DNA from: JBCDLI01 sp038745535
GTDB taxonomy: Bacteria > Pseudomonadota > Alphaproteobacteria > Rhizobiales > Rhizobiaceae
DNA: 64,000 nt
Assembly (NCBI GenBank): GCA_038745535.1
Contig: JBCDLI010000007.1
Span: 4,901-68,900 of the forward strand
Reading direction: 5' to 3'
Positions 6,317-14,890 of the stretch are shown one piece after another. The notes beneath the pieces are model-generated. The model was not told the DNA's origin. It saw only the letters and a list, made by a program, of their open reading frames with translations, and made no database searches. The number at the start of each line of letters is the position of its first letter. The first letter of the stretch is position 1. The translations under genes were made by a program, and so were the position numbers.

Positions 6317-7984
6317 ATGGCAGCTAAAGGCAACAATGGATCGGGGTATGGGACGCTACTTGCTGGCGTATCCATCTTTGCGTTCTCGACCTACTGGCCC
6401 GACATCTTCGGCGTCACCCCCGACACCTATGACACGCTGGTCAGCGGCTTTGGTCAGTTCATCGGAGGGCTGACAGCCCTCCAAGGCTTGGCGGAGGCCT
6501 ACCGCGCTATTCAAGCCAAGGAACAGCGCAAGGCGCTTGAACAAACCACTGGCACGTTTGGGACGGCTGACTTCGCGGATGCTGAAACCATCGAAGCCAA
6601 GGGCTTGTACGATCCAAACGGTCTGTATCTTGGCCTGCACAATGGTCAGCCAATCTTTAACAAAGGAAAGGCGCACCTTCTAACGTGTGCGCCTGCCCGC
6701 CAGGGCAAGGGTATCAGCGCCGTTATTCCGAACGCTCTGCATTATCCGGGATCGATGGTTATCACAGACCCTAAGGGTGAGCTTGCCGCCGTCACTGGCG
6801 AGCACCGCGAGGCGCGTTTCGGGCAAAAGATCGCGTATTTCAATCCCTACCGTTTGCACGGCCTACCGCAGCACCGGATCAACGGGCTTGAAGATATCTT
6901 GCTGAGCGCAGGCGACCCGCAGGGTCAGCGTGAGCTAATGGCGAAAGCACGCCGCAAAGCCTTTCAACTCTACCCGGAGCCAGAGGACGGACGGAACCGC
7001 GTGTTCCGCGACGGTGCGCGCGATCTGCTTGCTTTCTCGCCTGTGTTCAATGCGCTGTTCGAGCCTGAAAGCTGTACGCTGCCCGGCATCTATCGCGATA
7101 TTGCGAACCCAAGGCGGCTTCGGAAAAAGCTCCTGACTGCGCGCGACTCCGATGCGTTGGGCGGTGCGCTTGCCGATATGGCCGATGACATCCTTCAGCA
7201 AATGGAAGACACGCCAGAATTGTTCGGCAGCTTTCGTGCCGGAGCCATCCAGCAAGTCAGCATCTATGAACCAAGCGGCTATCTCGCCGATGCCGTTAGC
7301 GGGTCGGACATTTCGCTCGCTGATCTAAAGTCGGGCGATACGACGCTCTATCTCATGATGCCGCCTGAACGGATTGCCTCTGAAGGCGCTGCACTCGGCT
7401 TGATCGTGAATGAGGCCATCGCTGCCGTGTCGCGTTCTGAGGAAGATGGCGAAGCACTCTTTCTACTCGATGAGTTTGCGAACATTGGCAGGCTATCCAG
7501 TCTAGCGGAAAGCTTGACGACGCTACCTGGCCTGGGTGTTCGCGTCTGGATGATTGTGCAGGAAGAAGCCGAACTTGTGCGTCTGTATGGGCCAAACACG
7601 GCCCAAACGATCAAGTCGCAATCCGAAGTCCGGCAATACTTCGCTGTCAACAGCGCTGCCCTCGCGCAATCGCTTTCACGCGAGTTGGGCACGCGGACGG
7701 TTCGCACGCGCAGTCACAATCTCGGTCACGCCGTCACTGACGATGTCGGCGAAAGCATCGGCGAAGCGGGCCAGCCGCTCATGCGGCCTGAAGAGATCAT
7801 GCAGCTCGGACCCTCGGACCAACTGCTGATGGTCAACGGTCTCAAGCCAATCCTGGGGCAGCGCATTCCGTTCTGGCACGTCGATCCATGGAACGGCTGG
7901 GCCGCGACCAACCCCGTCGAAGGGGAAACGCCGAATGCCGAGACGCTCGTGCGGCTCCGATACACCCTCGACGAAGATGAATGA
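6317..7984 (+). CDS. traG: TraG/VirD4-type conjugative coupling ATPase
   Basis: The 555-aa product begins MAAKGNNGSGYGTLLAGVSI. Hydrophobic segments near residues 10-25 and 40-58 could anchor it in the inner membrane. The ATPase core has a P-loop variant (CAPARQGKGISAVIPN, about 125-140) in which the usual first glycine is alanine. VITDPKGE follows, and a Walker B ALFLLDEFANIGRL lies near 380-393. Coupling proteins deliver relaxase-DNA complexes to a type IV secretion channel. The gene starts a plus-strand run with three small unknown genes and the recombinase. No relaxase or channel genes lie in the window. The start at 6317 is chosen because the upstream frame covers the divergent promoter. 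The family call is firm; function in transfer is inferred. Confidence 0.88.
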   Translation: MAAKGNNGSGYGTLLAGVSIFAFSTYWPDIFGVTPDTYDTLVSGFGQFIGGLTALQGLAEAYRAIQAKEQRKALEQTTGTFGTADFADAETIEAKGLYDPNGLYLGLHNGQPIFNKGKAHLLTCAPARQGKGISAVIPNALHYPGSMVITDPKGELAAVTGEHREARFGQKIAYFNPYRLHGLPQHRINGLEDILLSAGDPQGQRELMAKARRKAFQLYPEPEDGRNRVFRDGARDLLAFSPVFNALFEPESCTLPGIYRDIANPRRLRKKLLTARDSDALGGALADMADDILQQMEDTPELFGSFRAGAIQQVSIYEPSGYLADAVSGSDISLADLKSGDTTLYLMMPPERIASEGAALGLIVNEAIAAVSRSEEDGEALFLLDEFANIGRLSSLAESLTTLPGLGVRVWMIVQEEAELVRLYGPNTAQTIKSQSEVRQYFAVNSAALAQSLSRELGTRTVRTRSHNLGHAVTDDVGESIGEAGQPLMRPEEIMQLGPSDQLLMVNGLKPILGQRIPFWHVDPWNGWAATNPVEGETPNAETLVRLRYTLDEDE

Positions 7985-7999
7985 AGAAAGGAGGCACTG

Positions 8000-8359
8000 A
8001 TGAGGAGGATACGAGTTCAAGTGCTGGGCGGTATGCCGCCGCGTCGGCCCGATGGACCGATCAAAAAAGCCTGGCGGCTCTTACGTCAAACGGCTTGCGC
8101 CCTGCTGCGGCGACCAGGACTGGCCATTCTTGCCAGCGGCGTCGCCTTCATGGGCTTTGTCGGCACACCGCACATCGCTTGGGAGTACCAGTGCAGGCAT
8201 CAGACCCTCGGTCACGCATCCTGCCAGGAAGCTCTGTGGTGCGCCTACTACGGCATCGAAGGCCGCCGCGTCGAATGGATGGATCGCGGACAGCCCTGCA
8301 AGCTGATCACAATTCTACCAACCGACTGGATCGCTCTTATTGAAAGGAACACGCAATGA
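8000..8359 (+). CDS. Small membrane protein of unknown function
   Basis: This 119-aa product has a very basic N-terminus and one hydrophobic segment near residues 41-56 (GLAILASGVAFMGFVG). After it come four cysteines (EYQCRHQTLGHASCQEALWC and RGQPCK) that could form disulfides if the domain lies in the periplasm. A strong AAAGGAGG ribosome-binding site lies seven bases before the ATG. It starts 15 bp after traG and its last codons overlap the next gene by four bases, so it is part of the traG operon. I do not recognise the family; a role linked to the coupling protein is inferred only from position. Confidence 0.6.
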   Translation: MRRIRVQVLGGMPPRRPDGPIKKAWRLLRQTACALLRRPGLAILASGVAFMGFVGTPHIAWEYQCRHQTLGHASCQEALWCAYYGIEGRRVEWMDRGQPCKLITILPTDWIALIERNTQ

Positions 8360-8628
8360 ACGAAGCAAACCTGCAATTTCGCCTCTGCGACGAGCACGCG
8401 GACAAACTCGAAGACCTTGCGCACTACTTGGCAGGTGATCGCACTGAAGAGTTTTCGAAGATGCTTTTTATCATGGCGCTCGATGACTTGCACAAGCAGT
8501 TCGAAGCATGGGTGAACTTCCGTGCGCAGTACGATGACAAGAAGTTTCGGATCGAGACCGACGCGGGAAAAGGACCGAATGTGCCTTACCCGCACAACCT
8601 CGAAATCGATGATGAGATTCCGTTCTAA
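8356..8628 (+). CDS. Unknown 90-aa acidic protein in the traG operon
   Basis: The product is acidic and begins MNEANLQFRLCDEHADKLED. It looks helical in its first 60 residues, with no transmembrane segment and no motif I recognise. The start codon overlaps the previous stop (ATGA), which suggests coupled translation. It is the last gene of the traG run before a hairpin-rich 90-bp spacer. No function can be assigned. Confidence 0.55.
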   Translation: MNEANLQFRLCDEHADKLEDLAHYLAGDRTEEFSKMLFIMALDDLHKQFEAWVNFRAQYDDKKFRIETDAGKGPNVPYPHNLEIDDEIPF

Positions 8629-8671
8629 CCCGCAGAATTTGTGGGCTTTGAGCGGATCATGGTAAAATAAA

Positions 8672-8710
8672 AGTGGGTATTCGAAATAGAATACCCACTC
8701 CCTTGAAGGG
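8672..8710 (+). promoter_or_regulatory. Two consecutive hairpins before the 8720 gene
   Basis: AGTGGGTATTC (8672-8682) and GAATACCCACT (8689-8699) form a perfect 11-bp stem with a six-base loop. A second perfect palindrome, CCCTTGAAGGG (8700-8710), follows at once, and its purine arm AAGGG is the likely ribosome-binding site of the gene at 8720. With no T-tract, this looks more like a leader or mRNA-control structure than an intrinsic terminator. Confidence 0.5.
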
Positions 8711-8719
8711 AAAAGAACT

Positions 8720-9025
8720 ATGAAAGATGAATTTAATACATTGAAGGGCAATGCGCCTTTCGAAAACGGGATCGCTTACTCAAAACCGTCGCTGGCGGTC
8801 GATGTCGAGAAGTATCAAGCTTACCTCGACGAGGCCGACATGACCGAAGAGCAAAAAGAAGAATTCTTACAAGCGCTTTGGTCCATCATCGTCTCCTTCG
8901 TTGACCTCGGCTTCGGCATTCATCCGATGCAATCGGTATGTGGAGAAGATGAGGCTGGCGACGATAAAAACCCACGAAAAAACATGGACATGCTAGTATC
9001 TGAAGAGTTCAACGCAGATCACTAG
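8720..9025 (+). CDS. Unknown 101-aa protein upstream of the recombinase
   Basis: The product has a helical acidic segment (DVEKYQAYLDEADMTEEQKE) followed by a hydrophobic helix (LQALWSIIVSFVDLGFGI) and a polar acidic tail. From memory, similar small proteins often sit next to serine recombinase genes in alphaproteobacterial islands, but I know of no function. The gene follows two hairpins and ends 41 bp before the recombinase start. It could act with the recombinase, for example as a directionality factor, but that rests only on position. Confidence 0.6.
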   Translation: MKDEFNTLKGNAPFENGIAYSKPSLAVDVEKYQAYLDEADMTEEQKEEFLQALWSIIVSFVDLGFGIHPMQSVCGEDEAGDDKNPRKNMDMLVSEEFNADH

Positions 9026-9066
9026 AAGAAAAGGGTATTGGCTCAAGCGAGCCGTTTGGAGGCAAG

Positions 9067-10635
9067 ATGCGCGATTTTGAAAACGAAAACCAAGGACCGA
9101 CGAAGGCGGTCATCTACTGCCGTGTTTCCAGCACGAAGCAGACCGTGCGCGGCGATGGCCTTGGTTCGCAGGAAACGCGCTGCCGCGAGTTCGCAAAATA
9201 CAAGAGCTATGAAGTCGTGAAGGTCTTCACCGATGACAGTTCGGGGAGCCTCACGTCCCGCCCTGGCATGCAAGCCATGCTTGCGTTTTTGAGCGCCAAT
9301 CGGAAAGAGCCGCACGCTGTCATCATTGACGACATCAGCCGACTTGCTCGTGGCTTGATGGCCCATTTCGAGCTGCGTGTGAAAATCAGCGATGCTGGCG
9401 GCGTTCTTGTCAGCCCGTCGATTGAATTCGGCGAAGATTCGGACTCGCAGCTTGTCGAGAACCTTCTGGCTTCCGTGTCACAGCATCAGCGCCAAAAGAA
9501 CGGCGAGCAAACCGTAAACCGCATGCGTGCGCGCGTGCAAAGTGGCTTCTGGGTGTTTCAAGCCCCTATCGGTTACCGCTACGAACGCATGAGCGGTCGC
9601 GGTAAGGTCTTGGTGCGAGACGAGCCGCACGCGTCGATCTTGCAAGAGGCTCTGGAAGGCTATGCCTGTGGACGCTTCGAAACGCAGGTCGAAGTGAAGC
9701 GCTTCCTTGAAAGCCAGCATGCCTTTCCAAAGGATTTGCCGAACGGCGAAATCCGCAATCAGCGCGTATATGAGTATCTGACGCGTGCGCTTTATGCGGG
9801 CTATGTCGAAGCTCCGAAGTGGGATGTGTCGCTGCGCAAAGGGCAGCACGAGGGCCTGATCGACCTCGCAACCTTCGAAAAGATACAAGAGCGGCTTACG
9901 AGCACGGCGAAGGCTCCTGCGCGCAAAGATATCAGCGCAGACTTCCCGTTGCGCGGTTTCATCCTGTGCAACGATTGTGAGAAGCCCCTGACCGCATGTT
10001 GGTCTAAGGGCAAGAAGCAGAAGTATCCGTATTATCTCTGCCCGACCAAAGGGTGTCCGAGCTATCGCAAATCGATCAAGCGGGAAACGCTTGAAGGAGA
10101 GTTCGAAGACATTCTGAAGTCACTACAGCCCACAGAAGGACTGTTCACGCTTGTGAAAGCGATGTTCCGCGATGCGTGGGAAATGCGCAAAGCGCGTGCT
10201 TCCGAGTCTGCCAAGGGCATCAAGGCCGACATCAAGAAGATCGAAAAGCAAATCGATCAATTTCTTGATCGCATCGTCGATGCGAGCAACGACTCCGTTG
10301 TATCTGCTTACGAAAAGCGGATCGCAAAGCTTGAGCGCGAGAAAATGCTGGCTGAAGAGAAGATCGCAAAAAGTGGCAAACCTCGGCATACCTTTGAGGA
10401 GTCGTTCGAACACGCCATACGATTCTTATCAAGCCCTTGGGATATATGGAGAAAATCGGATTTAGCCCTGAAGAAAACCGTCCTCAGACTGGCGTTTTTG
10501 GAGCCTTTGCCATACAGCCGGGAAACAGGACTTCGAACACCTAATTTAGCATTACCTTTCAAGGCTTTAGGTGATTTTTGCAGCAACAAATGTGAGATGG
10601 CGCACCCGGGAAGATTCGAACTCCCGACCCCTTGA
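9067..10635 (+). CDS. Large serine recombinase (site-specific integrase) of the island
   Basis: This 522-aa protein has an N-terminal resolvase domain (KAVIYCRVSSTKQTVRGDGL, with the catalytic serine in the YCRVSS motif near residue 20). Arginines of the active site lie in SLTSRPGM and DDISRLARG. A recombinase DNA-binding domain follows (about 170-270). A zinc ribbon (LCNDCEKPL with YLCPTKGC, about 300-330) and a coiled coil (KADIKKIEKQIDQFLDRIVD) come next. GGAGG lies six bases before the ATG. The last 13 codons run antisense through the 3' half of the tRNA-Arg gene, giving the tell-tale ending MAHPGRFELPTP. This indicates integration at or next to that tRNA. Confidence 0.92.
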   Translation: MRDFENENQGPTKAVIYCRVSSTKQTVRGDGLGSQETRCREFAKYKSYEVVKVFTDDSSGSLTSRPGMQAMLAFLSANRKEPHAVIIDDISRLARGLMAHFELRVKISDAGGVLVSPSIEFGEDSDSQLVENLLASVSQHQRQKNGEQTVNRMRARVQSGFWVFQAPIGYRYERMSGRGKVLVRDEPHASILQEALEGYACGRFETQVEVKRFLESQHAFPKDLPNGEIRNQRVYEYLTRALYAGYVEAPKWDVSLRKGQHEGLIDLATFEKIQERLTSTAKAPARKDISADFPLRGFILCNDCEKPLTACWSKGKKQKYPYYLCPTKGCPSYRKSIKRETLEGEFEDILKSLQPTEGLFTLVKAMFRDAWEMRKARASESAKGIKADIKKIEKQIDQFLDRIVDASNDSVVSAYEKRIAKLEREKMLAEEKIAKSGKPRHTFEESFEHAIRFLSSPWDIWRKSDLALKKTVLRLAFLEPLPYSRETGLRTPNLALPFKALGDFCSNKCEMAHPGRFELPTP

Positions 10636-10674
10636 TTCGTAGTCAAGTACTCTATCCAGCTGAGCTACGGGTGC
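10598..10674 (-). tRNA. tRNA-Arg (anticodon ACG)
   Basis: The minus strand folds into a full cloverleaf. The acceptor arms are GCACCCG and CGGGTGC, the D arm is GCTC/GAGT, the anticodon stem is CTTGA/TCAAG around the loop CTACGAA, and the T arm is GGGAG-TTCGAAT-CTTCC. CCA is encoded (10600-10598). The anticodon ACG reads CGN arginine codons after A34 editing. Its 3' end faces the island, so this gene is the probable attachment site. Confidence 0.97.
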
Positions 10675-10748
10675 TTGCAGTTGCCTGCGAGCCGCGTGGT
10701 ACGCGCTCGGTTTTCAAATTGCAAGAACTTCTATTGGGCCTTCGCAGA

Positions 10749-12221
10749 TTAAGCCGACTTCGCCGCGCGATGGCTAGCGAGCGAAACTGGGGCATCGGGC
10801 AACCTGATTTCAAAGTGTGTACCAACGCCGCGATCGCGCAACTCAATTGTCCCGCCCTGAGCTTGTACAAGCTCGTATGCGATCGCCAAACCAAGCCCCG
10901 TTCCGCCACTGCGCGCCGAGCCCTTAAACGCAGCAAAGAGGTTCTCGCGCGCCTTTTCAGGCAGGCCTGGCCCGGTATCTTCCACGGAGATAATTGTCGT
11001 CGAACCAAGCCGTGTCGCACTTAGCGTTAAGCGTTTGATCGCGTCGGGCGCATTGTCTTCCCGCATCGCCTGAACTGCGTTGCGAGAAAGGTTCATGAGC
11101 ACGCGAAAAAGATGTTCAGGGTCGCAATCAACTTCCATCTGCGGATCAAACATGCGGGCAAATTCAACATCGCCCTCCGTGCCAAGGCCGAGCAATTCTT
11201 CAACGTCATCAACGATGCCCGAAAAGCGGCAACGGCGACGATTGACCTTTTGCTCCGCGGCAGCGCCATACTCCAAAACTTCGCTGGTATAAGCGACCGC
11301 GCGATCAATTGATCGGACAAGTTTGGGTGCGAAGCGCTGGACAGATGGCTCATTGATGGTCGACAGACGATCCGACAGCAATTGCGCGGAGGCGAGTACA
11401 TTGCGCATGTCATGATTTATCTTCGAAACCGCCAGACCAAGGTCTGCGAGGTGTTTTTGGCCTTTGAGTGTGGAGTGCAGCTGCTCCTGCATATCCGCAA
11501 GCTCAGTTTCTATGATGCCCAGCTCGTCGTTCCTGCCCGTGGGCATGATAATTGTATCCCGGGTTTCCGGCTGGGCCGCAAATGCAAGCATGGAACCCGT
11601 GACGTTACGAACCGGCCGGATCATGATGCGGTTGATTGCAACGAAAACCAGCGCTGCTGTGATGAGTGAAATGGCCAGTGAAATCAGCGCAACATTGCGC
11701 GCATAAATAAATAACGCAGAGCGCAGCGGCTCCTCGTGGTAGACCATCTCAATGCGGTCCTGGCTTTCGCCGATATCGCCTACGACGCGAATGTTCCTAT
11801 CTCCGCCAAAAACCATGGTCTCAAACGCACCGGCAATGGCAGAGATTGCGTTGAAGTTGTCGACATCTACCATGTAGTCAGTGGCCGGTGGCATCTCAGA
11901 CACGACCAGCAATTCCGACATGCCATTGCGACGAAGCGCGATCGCCTTCGCGCCGGTGGCCATCAGCACATCATCTTGAACGGCACGGGGAAGCCGGTCA
12001 TCAGCTTGCGTAATCAGCACACTTGTGGCCGCGACCGTATCCAGCCGTTGATCGAGCCATGTGATGCGAAAATTTGCGACCGACGGGACAAATATTAGAA
12101 CCTCCGCAATCATCACGAAGAGAACTGTCAGCCACAAGAGCTTTGAAGATAGCCTTCTCTTTGGCTTGGGTGAAACGCGTTTTGGCTGCGCTTGATTTTT
12201 TGTTTTTATGTCGTTCGGCAA
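10749..12221 (-). CDS. Orphan membrane sensor histidine kinase with HAMP domain
   Basis: The 490-aa protein has a transmembrane helix near residues 28-48, a periplasmic sensor domain of about 125 residues, a second helix near 178-198, and a HAMP region (NRIMIRPVRNVTGSM). An H-box follows in the form VSKINHDMRNVLASAQLLSD, where the usual proline after the histidine motif is missing. The N box (VLMNLSRNAVQAM), G1 (VEDTGPGLP) and G2 (GGTGLGLAIAYELV) of the ATPase domain are intact. It lies 85 bp downstream of the flavin reductase gene on the same strand. No response regulator gene is adjacent, so its partner is elsewhere. Confidence 0.88.
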   Translation of the reverse strand: MPNDIKTKNQAQPKRVSPKPKRRLSSKLLWLTVLFVMIAEVLIFVPSVANFRITWLDQRLDTVAATSVLITQADDRLPRAVQDDVLMATGAKAIALRRNGMSELLVVSEMPPATDYMVDVDNFNAISAIAGAFETMVFGGDRNIRVVGDIGESQDRIEMVYHEEPLRSALFIYARNVALISLAISLITAALVFVAINRIMIRPVRNVTGSMLAFAAQPETRDTIIMPTGRNDELGIIETELADMQEQLHSTLKGQKHLADLGLAVSKINHDMRNVLASAQLLSDRLSTINEPSVQRFAPKLVRSIDRAVAYTSEVLEYGAAAEQKVNRRRCRFSGIVDDVEELLGLGTEGDVEFARMFDPQMEVDCDPEHLFRVLMNLSRNAVQAMREDNAPDAIKRLTLSATRLGSTTIISVEDTGPGLPEKARENLFAAFKGSARSGGTGLGLAIAYELVQAQGGTIELRDRGVGTHFEIRLPDAPVSLASHRAAKSA

Positions 12222-12306
12222 GGTTACACGCGCCCGGGTTCTAAATTTCCGAGATCAGTTAATCGCCGCCCACGATCAAGCAAGCGGCGGAAAGTTGAAC
12301 GCAGCG

Positions 12307-13779
12307 TTAGCCGAATTTGCGCAGGAAGGCGATCAGTTTGCGCACCCAAGGTTTACGGGTCATCGGCACGGAAAACTGGGTAGATGCGCGCTTCGTGATC
12401 TCGGTCATAGTCGGGTAAGGCGCTATGAAACCGCGGAGATCGCTGACCTTCATCTTCTTCGACATGGCCAGAGCAAAGATGTTGATCATCTCGCCAGCGC
12501 TTGCTCCAACAATGGACGCACCAAGAATTTTGCCCTTCTTGTCAGTCACGATTTTCACGAGCCCGGAGGTCTTTCGTTCGGCTTGTGCGCGATCATTCTC
12601 CGCATAGGGCCAGCGCAGCACGGTGATGTCTTTCGTCTCGTTTGCAGCCTGTTCCTCGGTCTGTCCGACATGCGCGATTTCAGGGTCTGTGTAGGTCGCC
12701 CAAGGCACGAGACCCGTATTTTCCTTGCCCGCCACGCGGAAGAGAATTGACTGAATGACCAGCCCGGCGTGGTAACCGGCAACGTGGGTGAACTGGAGCC
12801 CACCGGCGACGTCGCCAATGGCATAAACGCGCTTGTTGGACGTTCGAAGGTCCTTGCCGACCTTGATGCCTTTGCGGTCATAGTCGACGCCTGCTTCTTC
12901 CAGCCCCATGCCATCAACATTTGCAGCACGGCCTGTTGCGAGCAGTATATGCGTCCCGACAACGGAGCTTGCTTCGCCGTTTTGCTCAATGTCGACCTGC
13001 ACCCGCGTCTTCGATTTCTGGGATACTTTGACGACTTTGGTTTCCTCCAAAATCTCTACGCCGTCGCCGCGGATATTTTTCAAAGCGATGGCCGTCAGCT
13101 CAGGATCATCCTTTCCAAGCGCTTTTGCGCCTTCGATGACCGTAACCTGCGAACCGAGGCGACGGTGAGCTTGCGCCATTTCCATGCCGATTGGACCACC
13201 ACCAACGACGATCAGATGTCCGAGCCGTTTCGTTTCGTCGAAAAGGTTCTCGTTGGTGAGGTAGTTCACCTCTTCCAAACCCGGGATCGGTGGCACAAAG
13301 GCTCGTGACCCTGTGGCGATGACGAAGCGGCGCGCGCGGATTTCATAGTCGCCCGCGACAACTGTCTTACCGTCTTTAAACTTCGCGTAAGCCTCAATCA
13401 CCTTGACACCGAGCGACGTGAACCGCTCGACGCTGTCATTGGGTGCAATCGTGCCAATCACATTGTGCACGTGATCGTGGACTTTTTTGAAGTTCACCTC
13501 GGGCTCTACCGATTTCACGCCAAACTTGTCGGCGTGGCGCATGGTGTGAGCCGCTTTGCCAGCCGCGATGATCGCTTTTGATGGAACGCAGCCGTAATTC
13601 AGGCAGTCGCCGCCCATCTTGCCACCTTCAATGAGTACAACAGGGACACCGAAGGCGGCCGCTGCAGCGGCGACACTAAGGCCACCGGAGCCTCCGCCGA
13701 TGACACAGATGTCAGGGGTGAGGATCTCGCGCTCTTTTTGCGTGTTTGCTTTGTTTTGGTTGTAGGTTTCCGGACGCAT
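12307..13779 (-). CDS. FAD-dependent pyridine nucleotide-disulfide oxidoreductase (mercuric reductase / lipoamide dehydrogenase-like)
   Basis: The 490-aa product has an FAD-binding Rossmann motif (DICVIGGGSGGLSVAAAA), the redox-active pair in GGDCLNYGCVPSKAI, an NAD(P)H motif (LIVVGGGPIGMEMAQAHRRL), a second FAD motif (RVYAIGDVAGG) and a dimerisation domain. Lipoamide dehydrogenases carry a catalytic His in HxHPTLSE near the C-terminus; here the segment is APYPTMTEITK, with Tyr in place of that His. It also lacks the C-terminal cysteines of mercuric reductase. The substrate is therefore unclear. The ATG at 13779 overlaps the stop of the TVP38 gene (TGATG), so the two are coupled. Confidence 0.85.
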   Translation of the reverse strand: MRPETYNQNKANTQKEREILTPDICVIGGGSGGLSVAAAAAAFGVPVVLIEGGKMGGDCLNYGCVPSKAIIAAGKAAHTMRHADKFGVKSVEPEVNFKKVHDHVHNVIGTIAPNDSVERFTSLGVKVIEAYAKFKDGKTVVAGDYEIRARRFVIATGSRAFVPPIPGLEEVNYLTNENLFDETKRLGHLIVVGGGPIGMEMAQAHRRLGSQVTVIEGAKALGKDDPELTAIALKNIRGDGVEILEETKVVKVSQKSKTRVQVDIEQNGEASSVVGTHILLATGRAANVDGMGLEEAGVDYDRKGIKVGKDLRTSNKRVYAIGDVAGGLQFTHVAGYHAGLVIQSILFRVAGKENTGLVPWATYTDPEIAHVGQTEEQAANETKDITVLRWPYAENDRAQAERKTSGLVKIVTDKKGKILGASIVGASAGEMINIFALAMSKKMKVSDLRGFIAPYPTMTEITKRASTQFSVPMTRKPWVRKLIAFLRKFG

Positions 13780-14564
13780 CACTTGGCCCCTTTTAGCTTG
13801 CGAACAATGACGGGAATGGCAGCGACGACCGCAAGCCCTACAAACGCCAGTGTGATTTCAGTTGTAACGAGGTCGGCGATGGATGGCTCCGATCCAGACG
13901 CTTCGGCTGCATCGATTACACTGCCCACGCCCTCGCCCAGATAGGCGTACGCAAAGGTGCCAGGCAGTATTCCGAGAAAGGTGGCGATGACGTAATCGCG
14001 GACTTTGACCTTGAAGAGTGCAGGCGCAATGTTGGTGACAAAGAACGGGAAGACAGGCGCAATGCGCAAAACCAGAAGATAGCTAAACGCATCCTTTTCA
14101 AAGCCCTCTGCCATCGCCTTGACCCGTTTCGGCATCTTTTCGCGAAGAAATGCGCCAAGCGTGGATTTGGCCGCGAGAAAAATCGCCGTGGCACCGACGG
14201 TAGCACCCACGGCTACCATCAAACCGCCTGCGAGCCAGCCAAATAGGAAGCCGGCGAAAACCGTAAGGATCGAGGCCGCAGGGAAAGAAAACGCGACGGC
14301 AGTTGCGTAAATGGATGTAAAGGCCATGCCTGAGAGAATGGGCTGTTCAGCAACAAAGCCGGTTAGCATGGCCCGGCTCTCGGCAAGATAGTTCAAAGAG
14401 AAATAGTCCTGAACGCCAGCCGCGTAGGCCGCGCCCAACCCGCCTATAATGACGGCGAGAGGCGCAAACTTTTTGATCAACGACTTCGACGGCTGCTTTT
14501 GGCCATCTTTCGCCTCCGGTACTGTGGTGTCGTCTTCGATGTCATCTTGCACGGTGGTGATCAT
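13779..14564 (-). CDS. TVP38/TMEM64 (DedA-like, SNARE-associated) membrane protein
   Basis: The 261-aa product has a charged cytoplasmic N-terminus of about 28 residues and then five or six hydrophobic segments. The VTT/DedA-type core shows FSFPAASILTVFAGFLFGWL, a GATVGATAIFLAAKSTLGAF segment and LRIAPVFPFFVTNIAPAL, followed by LGILPGTFAYAYLG. These re-entrant-loop proteins are linked to lipid scrambling or export of polar lipids in related systems. It is first in an operon with a flavin disulfide reductase and a sensor kinase. The pairing of TVP38 with such reductases recurs in bacteria, but its role is not settled. Confidence 0.87.
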   Translation of the reverse strand: MITTVQDDIEDDTTVPEAKDGQKQPSKSLIKKFAPLAVIIGGLGAAYAAGVQDYFSLNYLAESRAMLTGFVAEQPILSGMAFTSIYATAVAFSFPAASILTVFAGFLFGWLAGGLMVAVGATVGATAIFLAAKSTLGAFLREKMPKRVKAMAEGFEKDAFSYLLVLRIAPVFPFFVTNIAPALFKVKVRDYVIATFLGILPGTFAYAYLGEGVGSVIDAAEASGSEPSIADLVTTEITLAFVGLAVVAAIPVIVRKLKGAK

Positions 14565-14890
14565 TATCGATTTCCCAAAATAAATGAATGGCTATGCATT
14601 CGTTAGGTTTCACTTGAGATCGAAATGACATCGTGAGCAAACAACAGGAACTGACATACGTGTGAAGCGCAGAGGCGTGAAATAAGATGTGATCACGCTC
14701 ACGCGGGTGTGATGCGAAGGTCCAGCCGGCAAAAGCGAATAGCGCGCCGCAAACAAGACCACTGCTTCAATTGACTTTGACGGGCGCATCGCGCATAGCC
14801 GCCGGACATCGGCGATACCGCGTGTCGCCGCCCAAATTTCATCGAAAATTAGGCCGCTTTGGCCGTCCTCACCGGAAGGCGGAGAAAAAC
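14565..14890. promoter_or_regulatory. Divergent intergenic region with a predicted rpmH promoter
   Basis: No gene is seen in these 326 bp. On the plus strand TTGACT (14771-14776) and CATAGC (14794-14799) are 17 bp apart and form a plausible promoter for rpmH-rnpA-yidC. Near the TVP38 start, AATGAATG and CATTCGTT form an imperfect inverted repeat at about 14582-14603 that could be an operator. Confidence 0.4.

Noticed and set aside
1..9000. Second copy of the tRNA-Arg 3' end as the far attachment site
   Set aside because: I scanned for the T-arm sequence and found no copy in this part of the window.
10597..10635. C-terminal MAHPGRFELPTP of the recombinase as a real domain
   Set aside because: It is the antisense translation of the tRNA-Arg gene, an effect of integration, not a functional motif.
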